Source: UBA1412 sp964609795
GTDB taxonomy: Bacteria; Verrucomicrobiota; Verrucomicrobiia; Limisphaerales; UBA1412
Assembly: GCA_964609795.1 (NCBI GenBank)
Contig: CAZSTC010000011.1
Coordinates: 1-47,705 of the forward strand
Direction of reading: 5' to 3'
Length of the DNA stretch: 47,705 bases
Position 1 is the stretch's first letter. Each line of letters starts with the position of its first letter. Under the pieces are notes generated by a model. The model ran no database searches, had not been told where the DNA came from, and worked only from the letters and a program-made list of their open reading frames with translations. This document shows, one piece after another, positions 8,257-16,098 of this stretch. A program made the translations under genes and the position numbers.

Positions 8257-8538
8257 CTATTGAATCCAGGTACCAAGCATCTGCACGTCTTCGTGAGGAC
8301 GGGGGAAAACCTGAACGTTAATTACCTCTCCAATCTGCGCTGCAGCCGCTGCGCCAGCATCGGTAGCAGCTTTTACAGCAGCGACGTCACCGCGAAATAC
8401 AGCAGCGACATAGCCACTACCGATTTTTTCCCAACCGGTCATTTTTACGTCCGCTGCCTTGAGCGCTGCATCACAAGCCTCCACTAACGCGCAGAAGCCT
8501 TTGGTCTCAATCATTCCTATAGCCAATTGTTGTGCCAT
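8257..8538 (-). CDS. BMC-H hexameric shell protein (KIGSG pore)
   Basis: A 93-residue BMC-H protein with MAQQLAIGMIETKGFCALVEA at the start and QVFPRPHEDVQML at the end. The pore-lining loop reads KIGSGYVAAV, the canonical motif of PduA-type facet hexamers, so it is the best candidate for the main metabolite pore. It lies 20 bp downstream of the third BMC-H gene and 42 bp upstream of the acetate kinase-like gene. An Ala-rich helix, ATDAGAAAAAQIGEV, precedes the last strand. Confidence 0.94.
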   Translation of the reverse strand: MAQQLAIGMIETKGFCALVEACDAALKAADVKMTGWEKIGSGYVAAVFRGDVAAVKAATDAGAAAAAQIGEVINVQVFPRPHEDVQMLGTWIQ

Positions 8539-8558
8539 ATCTTTTTCTTTTTTGATTG

Positions 8559-8828
8559 TTACTTAATAAAAGCCTTAATGAGGTCATCATGCGGTCTCGC
8601 TATTACGTGAGAGCTGATCAGCTCTCCGACTTTAGCTGCTGCTTTTGATCCGGCCTCAACTGCTGCCTTCACACTACCCACGTCGCCTTTGACCATCACA
8701 GTGATCATGGCTCCGCCTATTGCGACTGTTTTTACCAGCGAAATACTCGCCGCTTTAGCCATCGCGTCAGCAGCTTCAACGCTGCCTACATAACCTTTGG
8801 TTTCCACCATTCCTAGCGCTTCACTCAT
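8559..8828 (-). CDS. BMC-H hexameric shell protein (AIGGA pore)
   Basis: An 89-residue minimal BMC-H protein with MSEALGMVETKGYVGSVEAAD and HVIARPHDDLIKAF. The pore loop reads VAIGGAMITV, lacking the Lys and Ser of the KIGSG paralogue, so the pore should be smaller and less polar. It is the first shell gene after PduL (46 bp) and probably among the most translated, as expected for a major facet protein. Confidence 0.94.
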   Translation of the reverse strand: MSEALGMVETKGYVGSVEAADAMAKAASISLVKTVAIGGAMITVMVKGDVGSVKAAVEAGSKAAAKVGELISSHVIARPHDDLIKAFIK

Positions 8829-8874
8829 AGATATATAGTTTTTGTTTTAGATCGTTAAAATTAATGAACAGAGA

Positions 8875-9552
8875 TTATCTTAGTAGCTCACAAAAAGTTT
8901 CTTTATTCAACCCGGAGGCGTTACCTTCATCGGTGTCAATATGAATTTCCAGCTTAAACCCTTTGGTAACGCGAATGAGGACATTATCCAGCGTCAAGCC
9001 GCAGGGACCATGAATCCTGAGCTTCATTTTGTCACCGTTTTTTACCCCGTAGAAGGCTGCGTCATCCTCTCCTAAATGAGCGTGACGGAGTGCCCTGATA
9101 ACTCCTTCCTTCATTTCAAAAAAGCCTGCAGGTCCCATCAGCATACAACCCGGAGTTCCCTCAATATTACCAGAAAGCCTTGCGGGAATATCAAAGCCAA
9201 GTGCGATGGCGTCCGTATAAGCCAACTCGACCTGGTTAAAGTTGCGACAGGGCCCCAATATGCGTAAATTAGAAATAATACGGCTTCGGGGACCAATTAG
9301 AGTGAGGGTTTCTTTTGCTGCAAACTGACCGTCCTGATAGAGATCTTTATGGATTTTGAGTTGGTAGCCCGGGCCAAATAATGCTTCAACAGCCTCTTGG
9401 GTGAGATGGCAGTGGCGAGCGCTCACGTTCACCACTAACGGATTCGGTGCCTTAGCGAACTCAGGCTGGCGTTTTCCCAGCTTTGCATAGACGAATTCTC
9501 TGACCATTCTCTCGATTGTCAGTTTGTCAGGTATTTGCGTTTGTTCACCCAT
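8875..9552 (-). CDS. pduL: PduL-type phosphotransacylase with encapsulation peptide
   Basis: First gene of the BMC operon; 225 residues from the chosen ATG. The frame also opens 42 bp upstream at a TTG, but the ATG at 9552 gives the typical PduL N-terminus, so I prefer it. Zinc-binding His motifs are SARHCHLT (H47, H49) and RHAHLGED (H157, H159), one in each PduL domain. The N-terminal helix KLTIERMVREFVYAKLG is a canonical-looking encapsulation peptide. PduL swaps CoA for phosphate on the acyl group, regenerating the private CoA pool inside the BMC. It is transcribed divergently from the deoR-type gene. Confidence 0.93.
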   Translation of the reverse strand: MGEQTQIPDKLTIERMVREFVYAKLGKRQPEFAKAPNPLVVNVSARHCHLTQEAVEALFGPGYQLKIHKDLYQDGQFAAKETLTLIGPRSRIISNLRILGPCRNFNQVELAYTDAIALGFDIPARLSGNIEGTPGCMLMGPAGFFEMKEGVIRALRHAHLGEDDAAFYGVKNGDKMKLRIHGPCGLTLDNVLIRVTKGFKLEIHIDTDEGNASGLNKETFCELLR

Positions 9553-9647
9553 AAGCACCGGAGGAAGTCTTTCAAAAAAGGGTGAAAGAGTCAATCATTT
9601 TTGCTTTTATTCTTGCAAATAATTCCAAATTCTTCCATCCTATTTTC
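9553..9647. promoter_or_regulatory. Divergent control region between the BMC operon and the DeoR gene
   Basis: This 95-bp AT-rich region must hold the promoters of both the BMC operon (minus) and the DeoR-led operon (plus). A 7-bp inverted repeat, TCTTTCA (9568-9574) / TGAAAGA (9583-9589) with an 8-nt spacer, is a candidate operator. A TTGACT (about 9589-9594 on the minus strand) could be a -35 element. I see no convincing -10 box or Shine-Dalgarno for either start. Confidence 0.55.
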
Positions 9648-10418
9648 ATGCTAGCCGAAGAACGCCAGCAACGAATAAACGAGCATTTACGGGAGAAAGA
9701 GTTCTGCACTTTGAAAGAGCTCTCTGATATGTTGAAAGTTTCAGTCTCAACCGTAAGACGTGATATTAACTTTCTTAAAAGCACGGGGATACTTCGACGT
9801 ACACATGGCGGGGCCCGTTTGAGTGAACAGGTAGAAATAGAGGGAAGTCATCCTTTGGTCCCTAATGCTACAGTTCGATCAGAACTTAAAGAGTGTATTG
9901 CCAGGTATTGCGCTTCACTGATAGAACCAGGGCAAACAGTTATTATGGATGGTGGATCAACCGTGTTCAGCGTGGCACGATATCTGGTGCCCAAGCATCC
10001 GATTGTCATTACTAACTCTCTGCCTATCAGTAATCTTTACTCCACCTATCGACAAGTCGAAGTACATGTGACTGGGGGGGTAGTTTATCCACGCCTGGGA
10101 GTTCTCACCGGCCCCAACGCTGTGGAAGGTTTTTCAAAAATTCACGCTGATGTCGCCATTATGGGCGCGGGTGGATTGGATGTACAAGATGGAGTGACAA
10201 ACACCCATGCACTGTTGATCGACATGCAGTTGGCAATGATTAGGGCCGCTAGGAAGGTGATATTTTGTATGGATTCAACCAAACTGGGGGCTAAATCTCT
10301 ATTTTTTCTTTGTTCTGCGGACCAGGTTCAAACACTTGTCACCAATGATGATGCTAACCCTGCTATTGTATCAGCGTTAAGAAAAAAGGGAGTAGATGTC
10401 CATTTGGTTTCGTGTTAG
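9648..10418 (+). CDS. DeoR-family transcriptional regulator of the BMC locus
   Basis: A 256-residue DeoR-family repressor. The N-terminal winged HTH includes TLKELSDMLKVSVSTVRRDI and the family signature LRRTHGGARL. The C-terminal half is the ribose-5-phosphate isomerase-like sensor domain, with VIMDGGSTVF, VITNSLPISN and IMGAGGLDVQDG, which binds a sugar phosphate effector. The ATG at 9648 (MLAEERQQR) is the normal DeoR start; the open frame upstream (from 9582) gives a non-homologous N-terminus. DeoR regulators are a typical component of planctomycete/verrucomicrobial BMC loci. A fuculose- or rhamnulose-phosphate inducer is inferred. Confidence 0.92.
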   Translation: MLAEERQQRINEHLREKEFCTLKELSDMLKVSVSTVRRDINFLKSTGILRRTHGGARLSEQVEIEGSHPLVPNATVRSELKECIARYCASLIEPGQTVIMDGGSTVFSVARYLVPKHPIVITNSLPISNLYSTYRQVEVHVTGGVVYPRLGVLTGPNAVEGFSKIHADVAIMGAGGLDVQDGVTNTHALLIDMQLAMIRAARKVIFCMDSTKLGAKSLFFLCSADQVQTLVTNDDANPAIVSALRKKGVDVHLVSC

Positions 10419-10439
10419 AGCTCTATTTTCGAAACCGCG

Positions 10440-12131
10440 ATGAAAATGAATCAAAAAGTGTGGGACTGGTTAATTGTCACAGCGTCCAATGATTTGCAGG
10501 CGGCCGCCTACCGATCTCTCCTGAAAGCCAGGGAGGGCTCTCCACTTCTGGCTTCATTTGAGAGATGGCAGGTTATACCTGATCCCGCTGGTCAGCGTGT
10601 AGGAAGTGGTGGCAGCACAGTTTTTTGCTTAATGGAAATTGCCTCAAAAATAATGAAGGAGGCCTTTTTTCCAGTTGATTCATGGGAGAAGTTGGGAGAA
10701 TTGCTGAGCTCTCAACGAGTTATGATTATCCACGCGGGTGGGGATTCTCGGCGCTTACCAGCCTATGCTCCTTGTGGAAAGCTTTTTGTGCCGATTCCCA
10801 ATTGCCATGAAGTTATTGAGGAAGCCTCGGGTTATTCATTTTCGCTTTTTGACCGCCTGTTGTCCGATTTGGCTCAACTTCCTGGCGGCAAGGAGGGGCG
10901 GGGGCAGTATCTAGTGGTATCGGGGGATGCTCTTCTTCTCTACAATCCCAATGAGATTCGTTTTGAGTTTTCGGGTTTGACCGCAGTGGGCGTGAGCAGG
11001 CCGCTAAATGAATGTTTAAGACACGGTGTTCTTTGCGCCGATGCGGATGCCCGTGTGCGTTTTTATCTGCAGAAACCAACGCGCCAATTAATGGAATCTT
11101 CGGGCGCACTTCTCAATTCAAACCAAGGTTTGCTGGACGCAGGGTTGATGAGTTTTGATGCCCAATTTGCAATAAAACTCATGCAGAGTCTCGAAATACA
11201 GTTCAGTTCAGAAAAAAAGTTAAAGTGGAATAATAGCTTTCTTTCACTGACCATGGAAAAGGGCTTGGATTTTTATCGAGAAATATGTTGCGCCCTGGGG
11301 ACAGAATCCAGCTTTGGGCATTATCTCCATTCTGTTCGTCAAAGCGGAAGCTTCTGGCCAGAGGCAGAATTGGATAGCTTGTACAGAGGCCTCAAGGATT
11401 TGCCTTTTTATTGCCAAATTGTTTCATGGTGTGACTTCCTCCATTTTGGCGCATCGGCTCAACTGATATCCAGCGCTCAAAGCTTAATTGTGTGGAACTC
11501 GAAAACCAAAGAGGAGGCAAGTCGGGAATTTGTTATCAATAGCCGTCTTCGTAGCTCAGATCTGCTTGTGGGTAAATCTTACTGGATAGAGGGGTGCCAG
11601 ATAGAAGATCAACTGTTATTGGAAGGAGAAAATGTATTAACAGGTCTAACGATTCAAAAAGCGCAAAGGTTTCCGCTCGGATGTTGCTTAGACATAAGTG
11701 AGGGCGTTCAGCCTAATGGCAGCTCTTGTTGGTTTATTCGACCCTATGGGATCAATGACAGTTTTAAAGAGAGTCTTAAAGGGAAGGGGACTTTTTGTAA
11801 TCTGCTGCTGAAAGAATGGCTGGCAAAATCTGAAATAGAGCCTGAATGGGTCTGGGATAATTTTGAAGAGGAAGAAAAATGCACGTTGTGGAACGCTCGT
11901 TTATTCCCAGCTCTTGGAAATCCGGCCGATTATCAAGATTGGCTTTGGTATTATGAACCCGAGAAAGCGCACAATAACCCCTCTCTTATTGATCGTTTTC
12001 TGAACACACCTCGATATGATTGTTCGACCATAGCTCGACTAGTTGATTTGGATAAGTTTCATGTTCGCAGACTGGTATTGAATTGCTCCGGTGAGGACCG
12101 AATCACTAACAAAACACAAGATGAAAAATAG
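10440..12131 (+). CDS. Fucose-1-phosphate guanylyltransferase-like protein (FKP N-terminal half, no kinase domain)
   Basis: A 563-residue protein resembling the GDP-fucose pyrophosphorylase half of bifunctional FKP (Pfam Fucokinase, PF07959). Motifs are VGSGGSTVFCL (54-64), the nucleotide-binding loop HAGGDSRRLP (98-107) and GKLFVPIP (113-120). The C-terminal part has beta-helix-like stretches. The GHMP fucokinase half that completes FKP is absent, and the ORF ends normally. The product would be GDP-L-fucose from fucose-1-P if active. It lies 22 bp after the deoR gene and overlaps the next gene by 11 bp, so it is in the regulator's operon. Its link to fucose fits the BMC, but whether it is catabolic, anabolic or regulatory is unknown. 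Confidence 0.7.
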   Translation: MKMNQKVWDWLIVTASNDLQAAAYRSLLKAREGSPLLASFERWQVIPDPAGQRVGSGGSTVFCLMEIASKIMKEAFFPVDSWEKLGELLSSQRVMIIHAGGDSRRLPAYAPCGKLFVPIPNCHEVIEEASGYSFSLFDRLLSDLAQLPGGKEGRGQYLVVSGDALLLYNPNEIRFEFSGLTAVGVSRPLNECLRHGVLCADADARVRFYLQKPTRQLMESSGALLNSNQGLLDAGLMSFDAQFAIKLMQSLEIQFSSEKKLKWNNSFLSLTMEKGLDFYREICCALGTESSFGHYLHSVRQSGSFWPEAELDSLYRGLKDLPFYCQIVSWCDFLHFGASAQLISSAQSLIVWNSKTKEEASREFVINSRLRSSDLLVGKSYWIEGCQIEDQLLLEGENVLTGLTIQKAQRFPLGCCLDISEGVQPNGSSCWFIRPYGINDSFKESLKGKGTFCNLLLKEWLAKSEIEPEWVWDNFEEEEKCTLWNARLFPALGNPADYQDWLWYYEPEKAHNNPSLIDRFLNTPRYDCSTIARLVDLDKFHVRRLVLNCSGEDRITNKTQDEK

Positions 12132-12771
12132 TCTTAAAAAGATCAGAAAACTGAAAGGGTGGACTTTAAAGGAGCTTTCAGAGCGCTCGGGTATTCCTCT
12201 CTCAACTATTGGTAATTTTGAGACGGGAAGAACCAGGGTTAGTCCCAAAGTTTTAAAGAGGCTCTCAACCTCTCTTCGGGTGTCTGAAAATCAAATTCTT
12301 TCGGAATCTTTAGAGTTTCAAAAAGAGGGAGATTTTGCCGGGTTGCTTTACGAACGAGAAAAGCCGGCTTCACAAGCCAAAGACGTGCCGGTTGTATCTT
12401 GGGCTAGAGCAGGCGGGGCTACTGATTATGAGGATCTCTGCACACAAATAGATGAATCCATACCGAGTAATTGTCGTGATGAAAACGCATTTGCTCTTAT
12501 CATTGAAGGTGATAGCATGGAGCCCTACTTTTTAGAGGGGGACCGTGTTTTGTTTTTGCCCAACTCTGAACCTCGAAATGGAGATTTCGTAGTTGCTCGT
12601 TTTGCTGAGGATCATGGCGTTGTTTTCAAGAAGTTCAAGCGCACGGGTGCTGATGGAAACACCATTGTTTTAGAAAGTCTGAACCCTGATTATAAGGATA
12701 TTGTACGGCATATATCAGATTTCAGATTCATCTATCCTGCAGCGAGTCAAATACGCTTTTTGCGCAGATAA
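12121..12771 (+). CDS. Phage-type XRE/S24 (LexA/CI-like) repressor
   Basis: A 216-residue repressor from the ATG at 12121, which overlaps the end of the preceding gene by 11 bp; a longer frame starts at 12091. The N-terminal HTH_3 domain (about 5-58) includes TLKELSERSGIPLSTIGNFE. The C-terminal S24 peptidase domain has the Ser in IIEGDSMEPYFLEGD (S132) and a Lys in GVVFKKFKR (K170 or K171). An Ala-Gly cleavage site is visible in VVSWARAGGA (A97-G98). These are the parts needed for RecA-stimulated self-cleavage, so it may respond to DNA damage. No phage genes are nearby. Its target is unknown; the operon itself is a reasonable guess. Confidence 0.88.
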   Translation: MKNSLKKIRKLKGWTLKELSERSGIPLSTIGNFETGRTRVSPKVLKRLSTSLRVSENQILSESLEFQKEGDFAGLLYEREKPASQAKDVPVVSWARAGGATDYEDLCTQIDESIPSNCRDENAFALIIEGDSMEPYFLEGDRVLFLPNSEPRNGDFVVARFAEDHGVVFKKFKRTGADGNTIVLESLNPDYKDIVRHISDFRFIYPAASQIRFLRR

Positions 12772-12795
12772 GAGGGAATATTTTCGACATTTTTT

Positions 12796-13821
12796 ATGAT
12801 GACCCAGCAACGGTTCAACCAAATTACTTCACAATACCGTTCCAAAAAAATAATGATTGCAGGGGATTTTTGTCTGGATCGTTACTTCGAAATAGACCCT
12901 GCTTTAGAGGATGTATCTTTGGAGACAGGCTTGCCTGTTTACAATGTTGTTCGCACCCGCTCTCAGCCCGGTGGTGCCGGCACAGTTTTAAACAACCTGC
13001 TTGCATTGGGTGCACATACGTTCCCTGTAAGCGCCTGTGGTAATGACCCGGAAGGATGGCAGCTGACTCAGTTGCTCAAAAATGCAAAGAGTTGCGATTT
13101 ACAAGGCTGGTGTGCCTCTGCGGATATCTCCACTTTTACCTATAACAAACCGCTCATTGTCTACCCCCAAAAAGAACCACGTGAACTAAACCGACTGGAT
13201 ATAAAAAATTGGCGCACGACGCCCTCTGTTTTGCAAAGAAAGATCATTTCAAACTTTAAAAAAATTCTCCCTCATGTCGATTTTTGCGTTCTGATGCAGC
13301 AGGTTGATAAACCGGAAACGGGAGTGCTTTGCGAGAGGGTGTTAAAGCGCATGGCCTTACTTTGCCGGGAGCATAATGTTCCTTGTATGGGGGATAGTCG
13401 ATTAGGTTTGGGGCATTTTCCTCCTATGATTTTTAAGATGAACCGCAATGAACTGGCACACCTTTCACTTCAAGACTTGTCCACTATGCAAAAAGTTAGA
13501 GAGTGTGCATTAACCATTGCGCGAAAGAATGAGTATCCGGTGTTTGTCTCTCTTGCGGAAGAAGGCATCTGTGCGGCAACACCGGAAGGAGATTTTTTCC
13601 ACGAGAATGCGTTTTTGACTAAGGGCCCGATAGATGTAGTCGGCGCAGGCGATGCCGTTACTGCTAACTTGTCACTTGCTCTCTGCAGTGGCTCAACATT
13701 GTCGGAAGCGTTGGAACTGGCTATGTGTGCCGCATCAATTGTTATCCATAAGCTGGGAACAACAGGTACTGCAAGTGTGAAAGAATTGCGTAGTCTCACC
13801 CGAGGAAAGACCCCTCTGTAA
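12796..13821 (+). CDS. PfkB-family carbohydrate kinase, HldE/RfaE-kinase-like
   Basis: A 341-residue ribokinase-fold sugar kinase. It has the PfkB N-terminal region with GGAGTVLNNLLALGA (59-73) and the C-terminal signature DVVGAGDAVTANLSLAL, with catalytic base D286. The overall pattern is closest to the kinase half of HldE (heptose-7-phosphate kinase), and it sits next to arabinose-5-phosphate isomerase, so LPS heptose synthesis is one possibility. Because it is downstream of DeoR and the guanylyltransferase-like gene, and no FGGY-type fuculose or rhamnulose kinase is in the window, it could instead phosphorylate a deoxy-sugar. Substrate not resolvable from sequence. Confidence 0.8.
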   Translation: MMTQQRFNQITSQYRSKKIMIAGDFCLDRYFEIDPALEDVSLETGLPVYNVVRTRSQPGGAGTVLNNLLALGAHTFPVSACGNDPEGWQLTQLLKNAKSCDLQGWCASADISTFTYNKPLIVYPQKEPRELNRLDIKNWRTTPSVLQRKIISNFKKILPHVDFCVLMQQVDKPETGVLCERVLKRMALLCREHNVPCMGDSRLGLGHFPPMIFKMNRNELAHLSLQDLSTMQKVRECALTIARKNEYPVFVSLAEEGICAATPEGDFFHENAFLTKGPIDVVGAGDAVTANLSLALCSGSTLSEALELAMCAASIVIHKLGTTGTASVKELRSLTRGKTPL

Positions 13822-13868
13822 TGTTAAACTTTTTAGTTCTTTATTTTTTAGTCTCTTGACGTATTCTC

Positions 13869-14867
13869 TTGCAAGTTGGTATGAAGCAGCGATCAGAAAA
13901 GTATCTAACATTAGGACGTGAAGTTTTTGAAACTGAAATAGAGGCGCTTCAGTCTCTGTCTCGTGAACTAGGGGAAAGCTTCGACACTGCGGTAGAGTGG
14001 TGTATTGACACCCTCTCTCAGCGCAATAAGCTCATTTTAACGGGGGTAGGGAAATCCGGCAATGTGTGTCGCAAGATAGCGGCGACACTTACTAGCACCG
14101 GATCCGTTTGTGTGTTGATGGATAGCGTAGATGCAATGCACGGTGATTTAGGAATTGTTAATGACGGAGACCTTGTTTTTGTTTTCAGTTATTCGGGTGA
14201 GTCCGGTGAATTGATTAACCTTTTGCCGGCATTAAAACGGTTTAGCGTAAAAATTGTCGCAGTAACCGGCAATACCCAATCTTCGCTTGCTCAACACAGT
14301 GATTTGGTGCTTTCTGTGAAGGTTCATCGTGAAGCTTGTCCTTTCAATTTGGCGCCCACTTCCAGTTCGACTGCGATGATGGTAATGGGGGATGCCTTAG
14401 CAATGACCGTTTTGCAAGCGCGTGGATTTACCCGCCGTGACTACGCTAAGTTTCATCCGTCAGGTGCTATTGGACGTTCGCTTCTCTTGAAAGTCAAAGA
14501 GATCATGAGAACCGCAGAGCGCCACCCCATATTGCTGGAAAGCTGTACAGTGAAAGAGGGAATTCTCAAAATGACCGAGGCAAAAGCAGGCTCGCTTACG
14601 ATCGTGGATGAGGCTGGAAAATTAACCGGAATCTTTTCAGATGGAGATTTGCGTCGCTATATGGCTAAAGATGAAAAGATTTTGGAGCGAGCATTGAAGA
14701 GTGTCATGACTCGAAACCCGATTGTTGTTCGCGAAGAGGCTCTTGCAGCTGAGGCGCTGAGGATTTTTAACGAAAAAAATATCGATGATCTCATTGTCGT
14801 GAACGACAAGAATGAGCCGAAAGGTTTGGTAGATAGCCAAGACCTGCCAAAAATAAAAATGATGTGA
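13869..14867 (+). CDS. kdsD: Arabinose-5-phosphate isomerase (KdsD/KpsF/GutQ family)
   Basis: A 332-residue enzyme with a SIS isomerase domain (about 35-190) and two CBS domains (about 210-330), the usual KdsD arrangement. Motifs are LTGVGKSGNVCRKIA, AMHGDLGIV, the phosphosugar-binding FSYSGESGELI, and AKFHPSGAIGRSLL closing the SIS domain. It converts ribulose-5-P to arabinose-5-P, the first step of KDO for LPS. This fits the LptA-like and LptB genes elsewhere in the window. It lies 47 bp after the PfkB gene. Start: ATG at 13869 or the internal ATG 12 bp later (MKQRSEK). Confidence 0.9.
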   Translation: MQVGMKQRSEKYLTLGREVFETEIEALQSLSRELGESFDTAVEWCIDTLSQRNKLILTGVGKSGNVCRKIAATLTSTGSVCVLMDSVDAMHGDLGIVNDGDLVFVFSYSGESGELINLLPALKRFSVKIVAVTGNTQSSLAQHSDLVLSVKVHREACPFNLAPTSSSTAMMVMGDALAMTVLQARGFTRRDYAKFHPSGAIGRSLLLKVKEIMRTAERHPILLESCTVKEGILKMTEAKAGSLTIVDEAGKLTGIFSDGDLRRYMAKDEKILERALKSVMTRNPIVVREEALAAEALRIFNEKNIDDLIVVNDKNEPKGLVDSQDLPKIKMM

Positions 14868-14894
14868 TCACTTTGGCGTTCGAAGAATTAAATT

Positions 14895-16088
14895 ATGATG
14901 AAGTCTTATAAAGAGCTGTGGGCTTTGGATCCAGAAATCACTTTCTTAAATCACGGCTCTTTTGGTGCATGTCCTACGACCATTTTGGAAATGCAAAGCG
15001 AAATGCGTCGTGAACTGGAGGCAAATCCTATGGATTTCCTTCATAGAACGTTGGAGTCCCGCCTGGATGCAGCTCGCCAAAGATTGGCCGATTTCATTGG
15101 ATGTAAATTTGAGAATCTCACATTTGTGCCTAATGCAACTTCAGGTGTCAATGCTGTGCTTCAATCGATTTCGTTCAATCAGACCGATGAAGTCATTGTC
15201 ACAAATCATGAGTATAACGCGTGCAGAAATACTCTTAACTTCGTAGCTCAGCAACGAGGCATTAAGGTTGTTGAAGTTCAGATACCTTATCCTATTCAAA
15301 GAATTGAAGAAGCGGTAAATCCTATTCTGGAAGCAATCACATCCAGCACGCGATTGCTTTTGTTAGATCACATTACCAGCGCTACCGGCTTTATTATGCC
15401 TATAGAGCCCATTATCCAGGAATGCAACAATAGAGGCATCGAGACCTTGATTGATGGAGCCCATGGTCCCGGGATGGTGAACCTGCAATTGGAGAAACTG
15501 GGTGCGACGTATTATACCGGTAACTGCCATAAATGGATTTGTTCACCTAAGGGCTCAGCTTTACTTTATGTACGCTCTGAAAAAATAGAGAGCATTCGGC
15601 CTACGGTTATTAGTCATGGATACAACACACTCCGCTCGGATCGTTCCAAGTATTTAATTCAGTTTGGCTGGACCGGCACACTTTGTCCTACACCTTGGCT
15701 TTGCATTCCTGAAACAATTGAATACCTGGGGAGGGTAATTCCAGCCGGATGGACTGCTATTATGGAGCGGAACCACCGTTTGGCGTTGCTGGGGCGTGAT
15801 ATAATTTGCCAAGCTTTAAATGTACACCAACCTTGTCCTGATGAGTTTCATGGCAGTATGGTCACTATTCCCATTCCTCCAGATCCAAAGGGGCGACCTC
15901 CGGCTTTGCCTAGATTTGAGGCACTCCTCCAAAACGAACTTTGGGTTCGGCACAAAATAGAAGTACCGATTTTTTTCTGGCCTGATCTGAAAAACCGCCA
16001 TTTGCGCATCAGCGCTCAACTTTATAACTCTATAGAAGACTATCAAAGACTAGCCGAGGCACTTTTAGAAGAACTGGCTGGAGAATAG
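14895..16088 (+). CDS. PLP-dependent class V aminotransferase, isopenicillin-N-epimerase-like
   Basis: A 397-residue fold-type I PLP enzyme. N-terminal FLNHGSFGACP is typical of isopenicillin-N-epimerase-like proteins. VPNATSGVNAVL binds the cofactor phosphate, D187 in LIDGAHGPG contacts the pyridine nitrogen, and K213 in GNCHKWICSPKG is the Schiff-base lysine. The family covers cysteine desulfurases, epimerases and lyases, and the substrate cannot be assigned. It lies 27 bp after kdsD and ends convergently, 10 bp from the apbE stop. Confidence 0.85.
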   Translation: MMKSYKELWALDPEITFLNHGSFGACPTTILEMQSEMRRELEANPMDFLHRTLESRLDAARQRLADFIGCKFENLTFVPNATSGVNAVLQSISFNQTDEVIVTNHEYNACRNTLNFVAQQRGIKVVEVQIPYPIQRIEEAVNPILEAITSSTRLLLLDHITSATGFIMPIEPIIQECNNRGIETLIDGAHGPGMVNLQLEKLGATYYTGNCHKWICSPKGSALLYVRSEKIESIRPTVISHGYNTLRSDRSKYLIQFGWTGTLCPTPWLCIPETIEYLGRVIPAGWTAIMERNHRLALLGRDIICQALNVHQPCPDEFHGSMVTIPIPPDPKGRPPALPRFEALLQNELWVRHKIEVPIFFWPDLKNRHLRISAQLYNSIEDYQRLAEALLEELAGE

Positions 16089-16098
16089 GCATAAGCTT

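Noticed and set aside
9553..9594. PduL start at the TTG (9594)
   Set aside because: The extra 14 residues have no PduL similarity, and the ATG at 9552 gives the expected encapsulation-peptide N-terminus.
9582..9647. DeoR start at 9582
   Set aside because: The 22 added residues are hydrophobic and unlike DeoR proteins; MLAEERQQR at 9648 is the usual start.
10813..11109. Minus-strand ORF inside the guanylyltransferase-like gene
   Set aside because: It is an antisense shadow with no recognisable motif; the plus-strand frame has clear family motifs.
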